The notes: generated by a model from the letters alone, not told the origin. 9,244 nt of DNA from DATCIH01 sp036507955 (GCA_036507955.1 DATCIH010000085.1:1-9244); one strand, 5' to 3'. Positions 1 through 6,837 are shown, counted from the first letter of the stretch. Translations and numbers: made by a program.

Positions 1-1661
1 CCTGGCATTGATGGTAACATATTAAGATATTGCCTTATTGCAGCGCGTATCCCCGCAAGACAAGTTTTTGTTCTAATCCAATTTTGAGGGCTAAACACCT
101 TATTATTTGGTTGTGGTTCATTTGCCGCTGCTTCTAATGCACTATTCAAACATATTCCAGCCATATCAATTATTTGATCTATTACACCTTCTCGTTTTGC
201 CTTTTCTATTGCTCTATATGGATTAGGCACCCCTTCTGGCATATTATTGCTTACACAAAAGCATAGTGACACTGCATACATATGGTGGTATGGTGCATAT
301 GACCTCATTGCTAATAGAGATTCATTTAGACCTAATGGATTTTCTTTTATCCATCTCTGAAAAACTAATCTACTAAGTTCATTCAATGCTTGTACGTTTT
401 CTGGTGCATAGTCCTTTCTAAATAATTGTTCGAAATACTTGTCAAAAATCTTAGTCTCACTATATGCGATATTAGGCCTTTGGGATTGCCAAGCCATCAA
501 ATATTTACCTAAATCAGATAAATCTATCACAAATTTATCATCCTTGTTCGCTGGTGCTTTTTCACCCCGTTTGGTTACCATATACCCATTTGGGTACTTT
601 TGTTCAAAAGTCCTTTTCATATTCAAAACTTTCTTATCATTACTTCTTAAATCACGAGGTTTTACGGCACTCTGAGAGTTTGTTGATGTACTGATTTTAT
701 CAGCTCTTTTTCGTTCAGGTATTTCATAAAATCTAAACATAATATACGAATTATTAGATTCTTTAACTTTTTCGCTACAGGAGAGGATGGTATTTAAAGA
801 TTGGCAGCCATTAACTACACTTAATCCTTTTAAAATGAGTTCATCATTTTGAATGCTCATTTCTTCACATATTGCAGTAATTCCATTGTGAAAAAAGAAA
901 AAATCACTTCCATTATTGTATATAGTTTGTTTTATTCCTTTATTAACTTGATTACTAAGCCCAAGCGATTGTCTAACATTCTTCTTAAACAGTGTTCCAT
1001 CTTTAATACCTGGAAATTTTATACACTCACTCAAAGGTAGTGCAGCGATTACAACGTTGGTATTGTCCAGTTTCAATTTTAAATATTTTTGCTGTGGTAA
1101 TTTAACTGTATGCTTGATAAATGGATCTTTATCAAGTGCCATATCATATCTTCTTGCTAATTCTTCATTATCTACCAAATGAAGTGTTGCACTCAACTCC
1201 TCACTATTAGATAATGCTTCTTGAAATGCTCTTAAATCATTTCTTGCAGAATCAGACAGAGCAGAAGTGGTAATCAATTCAAAGTTTATATCATAATCAT
1301 CTTGTAACGAGTCTGCTACATCTGACAGTTTTTGTTTCAGCTTATTATTAGCTGATGCTTGTAGCATAACAAGGTTTTTAAGTTGTGTCCAAGAGGATAG
1401 GACTTCTCGAAGTGGTTCTGCGTCGATAGTGCTGCTTCCAATAAATTTTCCTTGAATTATATGAATAATGGAAGTGGTATCATCAATGTATATGGCATCA
1501 ATTTGTTTGTCGTCAGCACCATCAGTTATGCAATCTTTTGCTTGAATTTCATCTAAGTTATGTATGTTTCTAAGATACCAAGCAATAAATCTCTGGCCAT
1601 CATTGGGATATTGGGTTTTATAATAGTCTTGCTTAACTTCTTCCTTTATACGATTATACAT
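1..1661 (-). CDS. AIPR-family abortive infection protein with N-terminal nuclease-like core (C-terminus off window)
   Basis: The frame stays open for 553 codons from the ATG at 1661 to the left edge, so the C-terminus is missing. AAGGAG at 1668-1673 sits 6 nt before the start. Residues about 47-73 read GADDKQID, then HIIQGKF. This D...QxK pattern (D55, Q70, K72) is that of Mrr-like PD-(D/E)XK nucleases, which often precede the AIPR domain. The AIPR region shows FHNGIT (257-262), VVNGCQS (282-288) and TNSQSAVKPRDLRSND (327-342), the family's most recognisable motifs. AIPR proteins are linked to abortive infection and phage resistance and are presumed cytoplasmic; their exact activity is not established, and nuclease action here is inference. 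The gene lies 103 bp downstream of an unassigned 144-residue gene on the same strand and is probably co-transcribed with it. I see no frameshift, and the length seen is close to that of many family members. Confidence 0.85.
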   Translation of the reverse strand, partial: MYNRIKEEVKQDYYKTQYPNDGQRFIAWYLRNIHNLDEIQAKDCITDGADDKQIDAIYIDDTTSIIHIIQGKFIGSSTIDAEPLREVLSSWTQLKNLVMLQASANNKLKQKLSDVADSLQDDYDINFELITTSALSDSARNDLRAFQEALSNSEELSATLHLVDNEELARRYDMALDKDPFIKHTVKLPQQKYLKLKLDNTNVVIAALPLSECIKFPGIKDGTLFKKNVRQSLGLSNQVNKGIKQTIYNNGSDFFFFHNGITAICEEMSIQNDELILKGLSVVNGCQSLNTILSCSEKVKESNNSYIMFRFYEIPERKRADKISTSTNSQSAVKPRDLRSNDKKVLNMKRTFEQKYPNGYMVTKRGEKAPANKDDKFVIDLSDLGKYLMAWQSQRPNIAYSETKIFDKYFEQLFRKDYAPENVQALNELSRLVFQRWIKENPLGLNESLLAMRSYAPYHHMYAVSLCFCVSNNMPEGVPNPYRAIEKAKREGVIDQIIDMAGICLNSALEAAANEPQPNNKVFSPQNWIRTKTCLAGIRAAIRQYLNMLPSMP

Positions 1662-1764
1662 AAAATTCTCCTTATCACTTATAATAACTTTATAGAATTA
1701 ATTTCAATTCATAATAATGTTAGGCTATGTTTCATAATATAATCGAGTATACAACATTAATTCT

Positions 1765-2199
1765 CTATCGGTCAGTTTCCTTTAAGCTATCCATTACCTC
1801 TAGACCTCCATCTCGCCACCCTTTAAATGTATATATTCTCCTTGTTACGTGCCTTCCTGACCCGGTAGCTCCTAGAGAAAGATTATTATCCTTTGAAGAT
1901 AAACCAATCCCACCCTCTCCACTAGTATCATAAAATTCTTCAATTGTAACTTCTTCAGCAGTATCAATTCTGCGTGCTATTGCAACCTCTTGAGCTACTT
2001 TTGCTTGATCTTTTGCCATTCTTGAGATAATTTCTTGACGAAATGCTTCTTTGTTAATTTCATCGATATTACCAATTTCTATAACCGCATTAGATTTTCC
2101 AATTGCCTTTTCTGTTGCTTCTACTACCAGCCAAGTTAATGGGCTAGTAAACTTCATAATATTTTTAGATGTTTTCCAAATAGTATTTATATCAGGCAT
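1765..2199 (-). CDS. Unassigned 144-residue protein, probable partner of the AIPR gene
   Basis: I do not recognise this protein. The ATG at 2199 follows a good ribosome site, GGGAGG at 2209-2214, spaced 9 nt. It has no signal peptide and no convincing membrane segment. Residues about 30-75 (from KAIGKSNAVIE to KDQAKVAQEVA) look helical and charged. Residues about 92-110 are a glycine- and serine-rich linker (SGEGGIG, GATGSGRH). They are followed by a short basic and aromatic tail, VTRRIYTFKGWRDGG, and an acidic end. The gene reads into the AIPR gene after 103 bp with no clear terminator between them, so the two probably form one transcript. A regulatory, inhibitory or target-sensing role for the nuclease-like AIPR partner is possible but is only inferred from position. 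Coding is supported by the ribosome site, the clean frame and the protein-like composition. Confidence 0.7.
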   Translation of the reverse strand: MPDINTIWKTSKNIMKFTSPLTWLVVEATEKAIGKSNAVIEIGNIDEINKEAFRQEIISRMAKDQAKVAQEVAIARRIDTAEEVTIEEFYDTSGEGGIGLSSKDNNLSLGATGSGRHVTRRIYTFKGWRDGGLEVMDSLKETDR

Positions 2200-2305
2200 A
2201 ATTTAAATCCTCCCTCTTTTTATAATAAATTTAAAATTCTTTCAATCATCATTCATATTAACTGATGTTATCTAACTATTTAAGAATTGAATCTTTTATT
2301 ACAGT

Positions 2306-3335
2306 TCAAAACATGTAATCGTAGGCTTTAAGTATGCTCTGATTTCTTACAAAGCCTTGAATTCCATATCTATTTAACAAAATCATTCCTAGTTCATACA
2401 TAGCCTCATTATTTCCTAGGTTAGCAGCTTTATTAAGATATTTCATATTTTTTCCGATTTCGATTCCTTTATATAATTGATTTCTTAGTAGTATGGTTAA
2501 GGCTTCATAGTGATCATTTTCAAGCAATTCCTTAATTAATTCCTCATACTCCTTATCAAAGACTTCAAATACTACTCTATCCGCTGACCTTGTATGGTTG
2601 TGCCTTATTAGGTTTTTATATATTCTAAAGGAATCTTTAGTATCTCTCTCCATGAAAACATCTGTTTCCTCAAGTCGTGCATAATCAAATACTGCATCTT
2701 CATAATTATCCTCTTTTGCCTCTTGTAACCATTTAAAAGCTTCCTTTGATAATGCTTTCCACAATTCATATTTTGCTTCTGCGCATCCATTAGTAGCTGA
2801 TTTTCTAAGCCAGCTTAAGGCTAGTTCTTCATCTTCCTCCATATATCGAAAATACATATATAGTTGTCCTATAGGTTCATTCAAATTTGCAGCTTTTCTA
2901 TAGTACACAATTGCCTGATCTTGATCTACTTCTATTACAGAACTACCATGAAAGTATTGATCTCCTAGCATAACCATGGCTGACGGCATTTCATTATCCA
3001 CAGCCTTCTTTAGATACGCCAAAGCAGTTTCATCATTAAGCCAATCTATATTTCCAATATTCAACAAATAACATTGCCTGGGCCTTAGGATTATCCTGCT
3101 GCACAGCCTTTGCCAACCAATGAATAGCATTTTCAATATCTCCATTATCATCAAAATCACAATATAAAAAGTACTGAGCTTCCGAATAACCTCTAGCCGC
3201 CAGCTCATATATTATTGTACTAGCTGTTTCTTCATCTTTTTCACAGCCGCTCCCACCATCAAATAATTCTGATGCAAAGTTCATAGCTACTTCCTTTGGT
3301 AAGTCTAATGCAGTATTTAATAATTTTAAGTTCAT
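2306..3335 (-). pseudogene. Sel1/TPR-repeat protein gene, copy 1: frameshifted and C-terminally truncated
   Basis: The start is the ATG at 3335 (MNLKLLNTALDL), with GGAGG just upstream. The first frame stops at 3036 after 99 residues. The second frame carries on from the homologous place (NIGNIDWLNDETAL) to 2306. Compared with copy 2, five bases (GCATA, or AGCAT) are missing near 3056, where copy 2 has them at 8071-8075; restoring them gives one frame of 344 residues. The protein is a chain of Sel1/TPR-like helix pairs such as KAVDNEMPSAMVMLGDQYF and KAANLGNNEAMYELG, which serve as protein-binding scaffolds. Homology to copy 2 stops at about 2308, where an unrelated TGA ends the frame after AYDYMF, so about 165 C-terminal residues are absent. 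The apparent ATG at 3208 is out of frame with the true N-terminus and is not a real start. The two fragments could be made separately, but loss of function is more likely. Confidence 0.85.
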
Positions 3336-3351
3336 TTATACCTCCACAGTT
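2308..3351. repeat. Long direct repeat, copy A (Sel1 gene region)
   Basis: This segment matches about 7423-8370 in the same orientation. Matching begins at the CCTCCACAGTT block (3341-3351 and 8360-8370), just upstream of the Sel1 start, and ends around CATGTAATC at 2312-2320, against TATGTAATC in the other copy. The length difference of 96 bases equals a 101-bp deletion in the other copy less a 5-bp deletion here. Base changes are few in the centre and frequent towards both ends. Confidence 0.85.
2491..2599. repeat. 8-bp direct repeat pair bounding the segment deleted from copy 2
   Basis: GTATGGTT occurs at 2491-2498 and again at 2592-2599, 101 bp apart. Copy 2 has a single version of this motif (GTTTGGTT, one mismatch, around 7604-7611) and lacks exactly the 101 bp between the two starts. 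This is the expected footprint of a slippage or microhomology deletion between short direct repeats. Because 101 is not a multiple of three, the deletion shifted the reading frame of copy 2. Confidence 0.8.
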
Positions 3352-3372
3352 TATCTAGTTTTTTAAATATAG

Positions 3373-4095
3373 TTATTTCATAACATTCAACAAAATCCCA
3401 TATAATCCTTCTTTATTTTGCAAATACTTCTAGGAACTTCATATACTGCCTAATATCTGACTAAAAGAAATTTCTGATAAATCATTTTCCGTTTTAATAC
3501 CGAAGCTTTTGTATTTGAGATTTCTTAATTATTATAATTTATCCTTAGTTTCTGAATCGAGAGTGTATTGCTCTATACTTTCACTCCAATTTTCCTTAAT
3601 ACATAGCAATATCAAACAGAACCAGTCTGCTAATGAATCCAATTCCGATAGAAACTCAGAGGTGTTAACAATAGTGAGTTTTTACCCTATATCCCACAGA
3701 TATTGCCACGTCAAGGTTATATACTGTTTAGTTCTATATGATTTGCCGTCCAAAGCAGTTGTCAAGTATTCCTTGATAACTGCTTCTTTCACGTGTTTAC
3801 CTTCTTTAAAACAGATGTTATATAGTAACCTACAATCATTTTTTATCTGATCTTCATATTAATTCTTTTTATATATTATCTTTGAAGCTTTCCCCATCAT
3901 TTTCTGGTTTCCCAGTGATAGCTGTATACGTACCGTTATATAGTCATTATACAGTCAGTCTAAATTAAATTTCTCATCCTTCATAAATTTTAATAAAATA
4001 AAAGCAAAATACCGTAAAATTGATAAGTAATTGTATGTATTTCTAAATGAAAAATCGTAGCCATAGTATTCTGCGTTAGCAAAAGCTCTAGTCAC
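3373..4095 (-). pseudogene. Decayed frame of about 240 codons with in-frame stops, upstream of Sel1 copy 1
   Basis: One minus-strand frame reads as protein-like sequence across this otherwise gene-free stretch. It is interrupted by stops at 3955, 3859, 3682, 3532, 3529, 3439 and 3430, and ends at the TAA at 3373-3375. The best part runs from a GTG at 3792: 36 residues beginning VKEAVIKEYLTTAL, one stop, then 49 more including SEFLSELDSLADWF. An upstream part from a GTG at 4095 includes NAEYYGYDFSFRNTYNYL. The frame ends 37 bp before the Sel1 copy 1 start, the place that the HEAT-like gene occupies next to copy 2. I do not recognise a family; a former partner gene of the Sel1 protein is possible. 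An AT-rich chance frame would be expected to hold more stops than this, but the assignment is tentative. The plus-strand frame 3509-3850 is taken as its antisense shadow. Confidence 0.4.
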
Positions 4096-4142
4096 CAATC
4101 ACTCTATCCTTTTCACATTAATTCAGCACCTTGGTAATAATT

Positions 4143-4357
4143 TTACATTGGCATAGAAGCCATGCCCCGCTCCGTTAAATAAATGGAATTGATTCTAATA
4201 CCATTTTTTCTTACACCCTCTATGTTTGCTAAAAGTTTATTCGCCAAGGTGGAATTCCATATTGTTGTAAGAAAGAATATATCTGTGCAAATACCAGGAC
4301 AGATTTTTGTAGCATGGTTTAAACGATCCATAATGCGCTGCTCAAAGTTGTCGCTGT
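4143..4357 (-). pseudogene. C-terminal fragment of an unassigned protein, possibly DUF58/vWA-like
   Basis: After the nuclease relic stops at 4357, a different minus-strand frame stays open to the TAA at 4143. Its protein-like part begins CYDSDNFEQRIMDRLNHA, continues with DIFFLTTIWNSTLANKLL and ends RINSIYLTERGMASMPM. The hydrophobic strand FFLTT followed by a helix and another strand (INSIYL) is loosely like the C-terminal part of a von Willebrand A or DUF58 fold, but I would not rely on that. It does not look like the normal tail of a PDDEXK_4 protein, so it may come from a second gene joined by deletion. It has no start or ribosome site of its own. Confidence 0.35.
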
Positions 4358-4678
4358 CATAGCATATAGTAATTAAGATTATAGAAAATCTTGTAGTTCT
4401 TCCCACTAGTTTTTGCATAATCCTCATATCTCTTCAACTGTTGGTGCTGATCATAAGCATCTAATTTCATCTCAATTGCAAAGAACGAATGTTCATTATA
4501 AATTACGAAATCTATTCTGCCATCCTCAAAAGGCCATTCCCGTTGTACGTACCATTTTGAGAAGACTAAAAATATTAAAATCTCCACCTCTAGCCATCAT
4601 AGCTTTGAAACTAGCTATATTTAGATCTTTTGCTTCTATTAATAGTTTTGTTTCTGATAAATCGTATTCAGCTTCCAT
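4357..4678 (-). pseudogene. PD-(D/E)XK nuclease (PDDEXK_4-like) relic, internally deleted and frameshifted
   Basis: A good ribosome site (GAGGAGG, about 4686-4692) precedes the ATG at 4678. The first frame gives 50 residues beginning MEAEYDLSETKLLIEAK and including GGDFNIFSLLK, a typical N-terminus of PDDEXK_4 proteins, and stops at 4526. A second frame, overlapping it, continues from about 4555 with VQREWPFEDGRIDFVIY and FFAIEMKLDAYDQHQQLKRY. This holds the catalytic D (GRID) and ExK (EMK) and the QLKRY helix of the family; it stops at 4357 after NLNYYML. The stretch that normally lies between FSLLK and the VQREW region is missing, so a deletion plus frameshift is inferred. The catalytic core residues survive but the gene cannot make the full protein. 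It is divergent from abiEi, sharing the 4679-4874 spacer. Intact relatives are often found in defence islands. Confidence 0.7.
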
Positions 4679-4717
4679 TTATTAGCCTCCTCTGTTTTTA
4701 CTTTAATAACATCATAA

Positions 4718-4739
4718 AATTCTTTACATATAAAGAATT
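4718..4739. promoter_or_regulatory. Perfect 9-bp inverted repeat in the divergent spacer
   Basis: AATTCTTTA at 4718-4726 and TAAAGAATT at 4731-4739 are perfect reverse complements around CATA. The palindrome lies between the decayed nuclease gene and abiEi, upstream of the AT-rich promoter-like region. It could be an operator for a dimeric regulator or simply a weak AT-rich palindrome. With no U-rich tail in context it is unlikely to be a terminator. Confidence 0.4.
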
Positions 4740-4764
4740 ACGTGATAAAATTAAAGAAAAATGC

Positions 4765-4850
4765 TATAATTATTGTATAATAAAAGAACTTTTGGCTAAT
4801 AATTACTTTATAATACGTACAAATTTATTTAAATATAAAGATATTTGTAC
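4765..4850 (+). promoter_or_regulatory. Candidate abiE promoter and operator (8-bp inverted repeat)
   Basis: Three perfect TATAAT hexamers occur at 4765-4770, 4776-4781 and 4809-4814, none with a convincing -35 box at normal spacing. Just after the last one, GTACAAAT (4817-4824) and ATTTGTAC (4843-4850) form a perfect inverted repeat with an 18-bp spacer, ending 24 bp before the abiEi start. AbiEi antitoxins are known to bind inverted repeats in their own promoter and repress it. The position over the likely transcription start fits that role, but which TATAAT is used is not decidable here. Confidence 0.5.
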
Positions 4851-4874
4851 TAAAAACAAAGAGAGGCGAGTACT

Positions 4875-5642
4875 TTGAAAGGCTATATTGAGTTGGCAAA
4901 ACTGAGTGTTTTTTCACTCCCGGATGTTGAAAAGCTCACAGGAAATAAAAAAACTGCATATTCTCTTCTTGATAGGCTAACTGTCAGGGGATTAGTAAAA
5001 AAGATTAGAAACAATATATATTCCTGTATAAATCCTGCAACAGGCCAAGTTATTGCATCAAGATATCAAATAGCTTGTGCCAGTAGCAGTTCAGCATATA
5101 TATCCCATCATACAGCATTTGAATATTATGGCCTGGCAAATCAAGTTTATTACGAGGTATATGTATCTTCGGTGACTAGATTCAGAGATTTTGAATTTGA
5201 AAATGTGAGCTATAAGTATGTTGCTTCAAAAATGGATGATGGAGTTATAGTGCCTAAAAATTCTGATGGAATAAGAGTAACAGATTTGGAACGCACGGTT
5301 ATTGACAGCGTAAAGAACTTTGAGAAAATAGCTGGTTTTGAGGAGCTTATAAATTGTCTCTCTGCAGTACATTATTTAAATGAAGAGAAGCTTATAGTAT
5401 ATTTAGATAGTTATAATATACAAGCATTATATCAAAAAACTGGTTTTCTTTTAGAATATTATATGCATGAGAAGCAGCTGTCTAAAGCCTTTATAGACTA
5501 TTGCAAAAATAAAATAGGTAAAAGTACAAGGTACTTATTCAAAGAAGTTATGAATGAAAGTGCATATAACAGAGAATGGAAATTAGTTGTACCTGCAGGG
5601 TTATTTAATATAACGGAACAGGGGTGTGAAGAACTTGTCTAA
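4875..5642 (+). CDS. abiEi: AbiEi antitoxin and autorepressor of a type IV toxin-antitoxin system
   Basis: This is a 255-residue protein of the AbiEi family. Residues about 1-55 form a winged helix-turn-helix (SLPDVEKLTGNKKTAYSLL, then RGLVKKIRNNIYS), expected to bind the operon's promoter. Around residues 75-95, the AYISHHTAFEYYGLANQ motif is the hallmark of the family's core domain, followed by the RVTDLERTVIDSV segment near 135-147. In AbiE systems the antitoxin counteracts the toxin without a stable protein complex and also represses the operon. The start is a TTG at 4875 preceded by the purine-rich AGAGAGGCGAG; no better ATG is available. The stop overlaps the start region of abiEii, so translation of the two is probably coupled. 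The length is somewhat below many AbiEi proteins, but all recognisable parts are present and the frame is clean. Confidence 0.9.
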   Translation: MKGYIELAKLSVFSLPDVEKLTGNKKTAYSLLDRLTVRGLVKKIRNNIYSCINPATGQVIASRYQIACASSSSAYISHHTAFEYYGLANQVYYEVYVSSVTRFRDFEFENVSYKYVASKMDDGVIVPKNSDGIRVTDLERTVIDSVKNFEKIAGFEELINCLSAVHYLNEEKLIVYLDSYNIQALYQKTGFLLEYYMHEKQLSKAFIDYCKNKIGKSTRYLFKEVMNESAYNREWKLVVPAGLFNITEQGCEELV

Positions 5643-6576
5643 TTATGATATTATATACATGGGTAAAAAAGCAGAAGAATTAGGATTTATTAGAGATACA
5701 CTAGAGAAAGTTACCCGCTTGGCAGACATCTTAGAGTATTTAAATACAAACCCGTTGCTCAGGGAGAGCCTTGCTCTTAAGGGGGGAACAGCCATTAATT
5801 TAACTATTTTTAATTTGCCTCGCTTGTCTGTAGATATTGACTTAGATTATTTGAAAGCAGACAGCTTAGAGGAAATGTTAAAAAATAGAGAGACTATAAA
5901 TACAGTTATTGAGAGGTATATGATTTCTCAACAATATACAAAAAGTCCGAAAACAAAGAACCCACATAGTCTTGACTCATGTGTATATGATTATGTGAAT
6001 GGGGCGGGTAATAGGGATAATATAAAAGTAGAGATTAACTATTCACTAAGAGCTCATGTACTTCCTGCAGCGGAACGCCCAATCATAACAGAACATTTTT
6101 CAAGTGAATATAAGGTGAAGTCTTTAGCTACTATTGAGATATTTGGAAGTAAGCTTAATGCTCTGTTAAGTAGAGCGGCTGCAAGAGACCTATATGATGT
6201 TGGAAATATGATTAAATTTGGTTTGTTTGATGAAAGCGAACAGGATATATTCAGAAAATGTGTGGTCTTTTATGCAGCAATTTCAGCAAAGAAGATTAAT
6301 AAGAGCTTTGATACAAGTGCTATAGATACTATAAACAAACATAAAATTAGAACGGATTTATTACCTGTAATTAGAAGAAGAGATGAATTTGATTTAGAAA
6401 TTACAAAAAAAGTTGTAAAGGAATATATTGAGGACCTCATGGTTCTAACTAAATCAGAAGCTGAGTTTTTTAAGCGCTTTGAGAATAAAGAGTATGTACC
6501 GGAGCTTCTCTTTGAAGATGCAGAGATATTGGCGAGGATAAAAAACCATCCTATGGCGGTATGGAAAACTATGTAG
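5626..6576 (+). CDS. abiEii: AbiEii toxin, nucleotidyltransferase
   Basis: This is the toxin of the AbiE pair, a cytoplasmic nucleotidyltransferase of the DNA polymerase beta-like fold whose family causes growth arrest and phage resistance. Numbering from the GTG at 5626, the signature is GGTAINL (53-59) followed by SVDIDLD (68-74), giving metal-binding D70 and D72. KVEINY (134-139) supplies a likely third acidic residue (E136). The family motif GSKLNALLSRAAARDLYDV spans 174-192, with K176, R187, D188 and D191. All expected motifs are present, so the enzyme should be active. The GTG lies almost on top of the AGGGG at 5620-5624. A TTG at 5635 (LSNYDII) has better spacing of 10 nt and is the more likely true start. 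Either start overlaps the end of abiEi. Related MenT enzymes modify tRNA ends; the substrate of this one is not known. Confidence 0.92.
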   Translation: MKNLSNYDIIYMGKKAEELGFIRDTLEKVTRLADILEYLNTNPLLRESLALKGGTAINLTIFNLPRLSVDIDLDYLKADSLEEMLKNRETINTVIERYMISQQYTKSPKTKNPHSLDSCVYDYVNGAGNRDNIKVEINYSLRAHVLPAAERPIITEHFSSEYKVKSLATIEIFGSKLNALLSRAAARDLYDVGNMIKFGLFDESEQDIFRKCVVFYAAISAKKINKSFDTSAIDTINKHKIRTDLLPVIRRRDEFDLEITKKVVKEYIEDLMVLTKSEAEFFKRFENKEYVPELLFEDAEILARIKNHPMAVWKTM

Positions 6577-6581
6577 AGTTG

Positions 6582-6637
6582 CTTTATAATATGCACGTTA
6601 TTCTTTATTAGTAAGGAGTAACGTGCATATTATAAAG
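6582..6637. terminator. Strong hairpin with perfect 19-bp arms after abiEii
   Basis: CTTTATAATATGCACGTTA at 6582-6600 and its exact reverse complement at 6619-6637 begin 5 bp after the abiEii stop. The 18-base interior can itself pair (6601-6607 with 6612-6618, two G-U pairs), leaving a TTAG loop. In the plus-strand RNA the base can extend by G-U pairs to 6578/6641, for about 30 pairs in all. No T-run follows directly; the first is at 6652-6656. It may end or protect abiE mRNA, act in both directions, or be a leftover palindrome of a small mobile element. Its right part also encodes the end of the relic frame at 6608. Confidence 0.6.
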
Positions 6638-6837
6638 TGGCCTAATAGGATCTTTTTCATATTGGGTATAATCAATCAGACGATTAAACCAAGTGTAGGC
6701 AACTTCCTTCTGCGATTAACCCACCACTTTACCATAGGCAGAGACCTATAACATGGTGTGGAATAGCTAGGTACTAACACAGGCTGGATTTCTCCTTTAT
6801 AAGCTTCTGTAAAACAGTTATTGAGAGTCCCATATAT
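6608..6837 (-). pseudogene. Probable relic of a group II intron reverse transcriptase C-terminus
   Basis: Two minus-strand frames join into one plausible sequence. The first, open from 6837, reads CYRSLPMVKWWVNR near 6712-6753. The second continues from about 6715 with SQKEVAYTWFNRLIDYTQ and ends at the TAA at 6608-6610. Joined, they give VNRRSQK followed by YTW and F..L, like the NRRSQ...W..F..L stretch near the C-terminus of many bacterial group II intron reverse transcriptases. If a 7-base tandem unit ATCGCAG was once doubled here, losing one copy would give exactly the present frameshift. No reverse transcriptase catalytic motif (YADD) or intron domain V is visible, so only a scrap remains. 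The match is by eye and short, and another family cannot be excluded. Confidence 0.4.

Noticed and set aside
1678..1707. Promoter-like TTGAAA, 18 bp, TATAAG in front of the AIPR gene on the minus strand.
   Set aside because: The implied transcription start would fall inside the ribosome site at 1668-1673, so it is unlikely to be used; co-transcription with the upstream gene is simpler.
439..1933. Plus-strand frames at 439-675, 849-1040, 1560-1742 and 1727-1933.
   Set aside because: They lie opposite the AIPR gene or the 144-residue gene and are rich in hydrophobic antisense-type residues, with no start signals.
2608..2790. Minus-strand 60-codon frames at 2608-2790 and 7622-7804, nearly identical.
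   Set aside because: They are conserved only because they lie in the near-identical part of the two Sel1 copies and are shadows in another frame.
3509..3850. Plus-strand open frame of 113 codons with a TTG start.
   Set aside because: It has no ribosome site and a composition typical of an antisense reading. The opposite strand reads more like protein despite its stops.
6270..6596. Minus-strand 108-codon frame opposite abiEii.
   Set aside because: It is antisense to the conserved C-terminal part of the toxin, with no ribosome site or family features.
6582..6637. The hairpin as group II intron domain V.
   Set aside because: Its AT-rich perfect stem lacks the short GC-rich bulged form and catalytic AGC-type triad of domain V, and it is longer than that domain.
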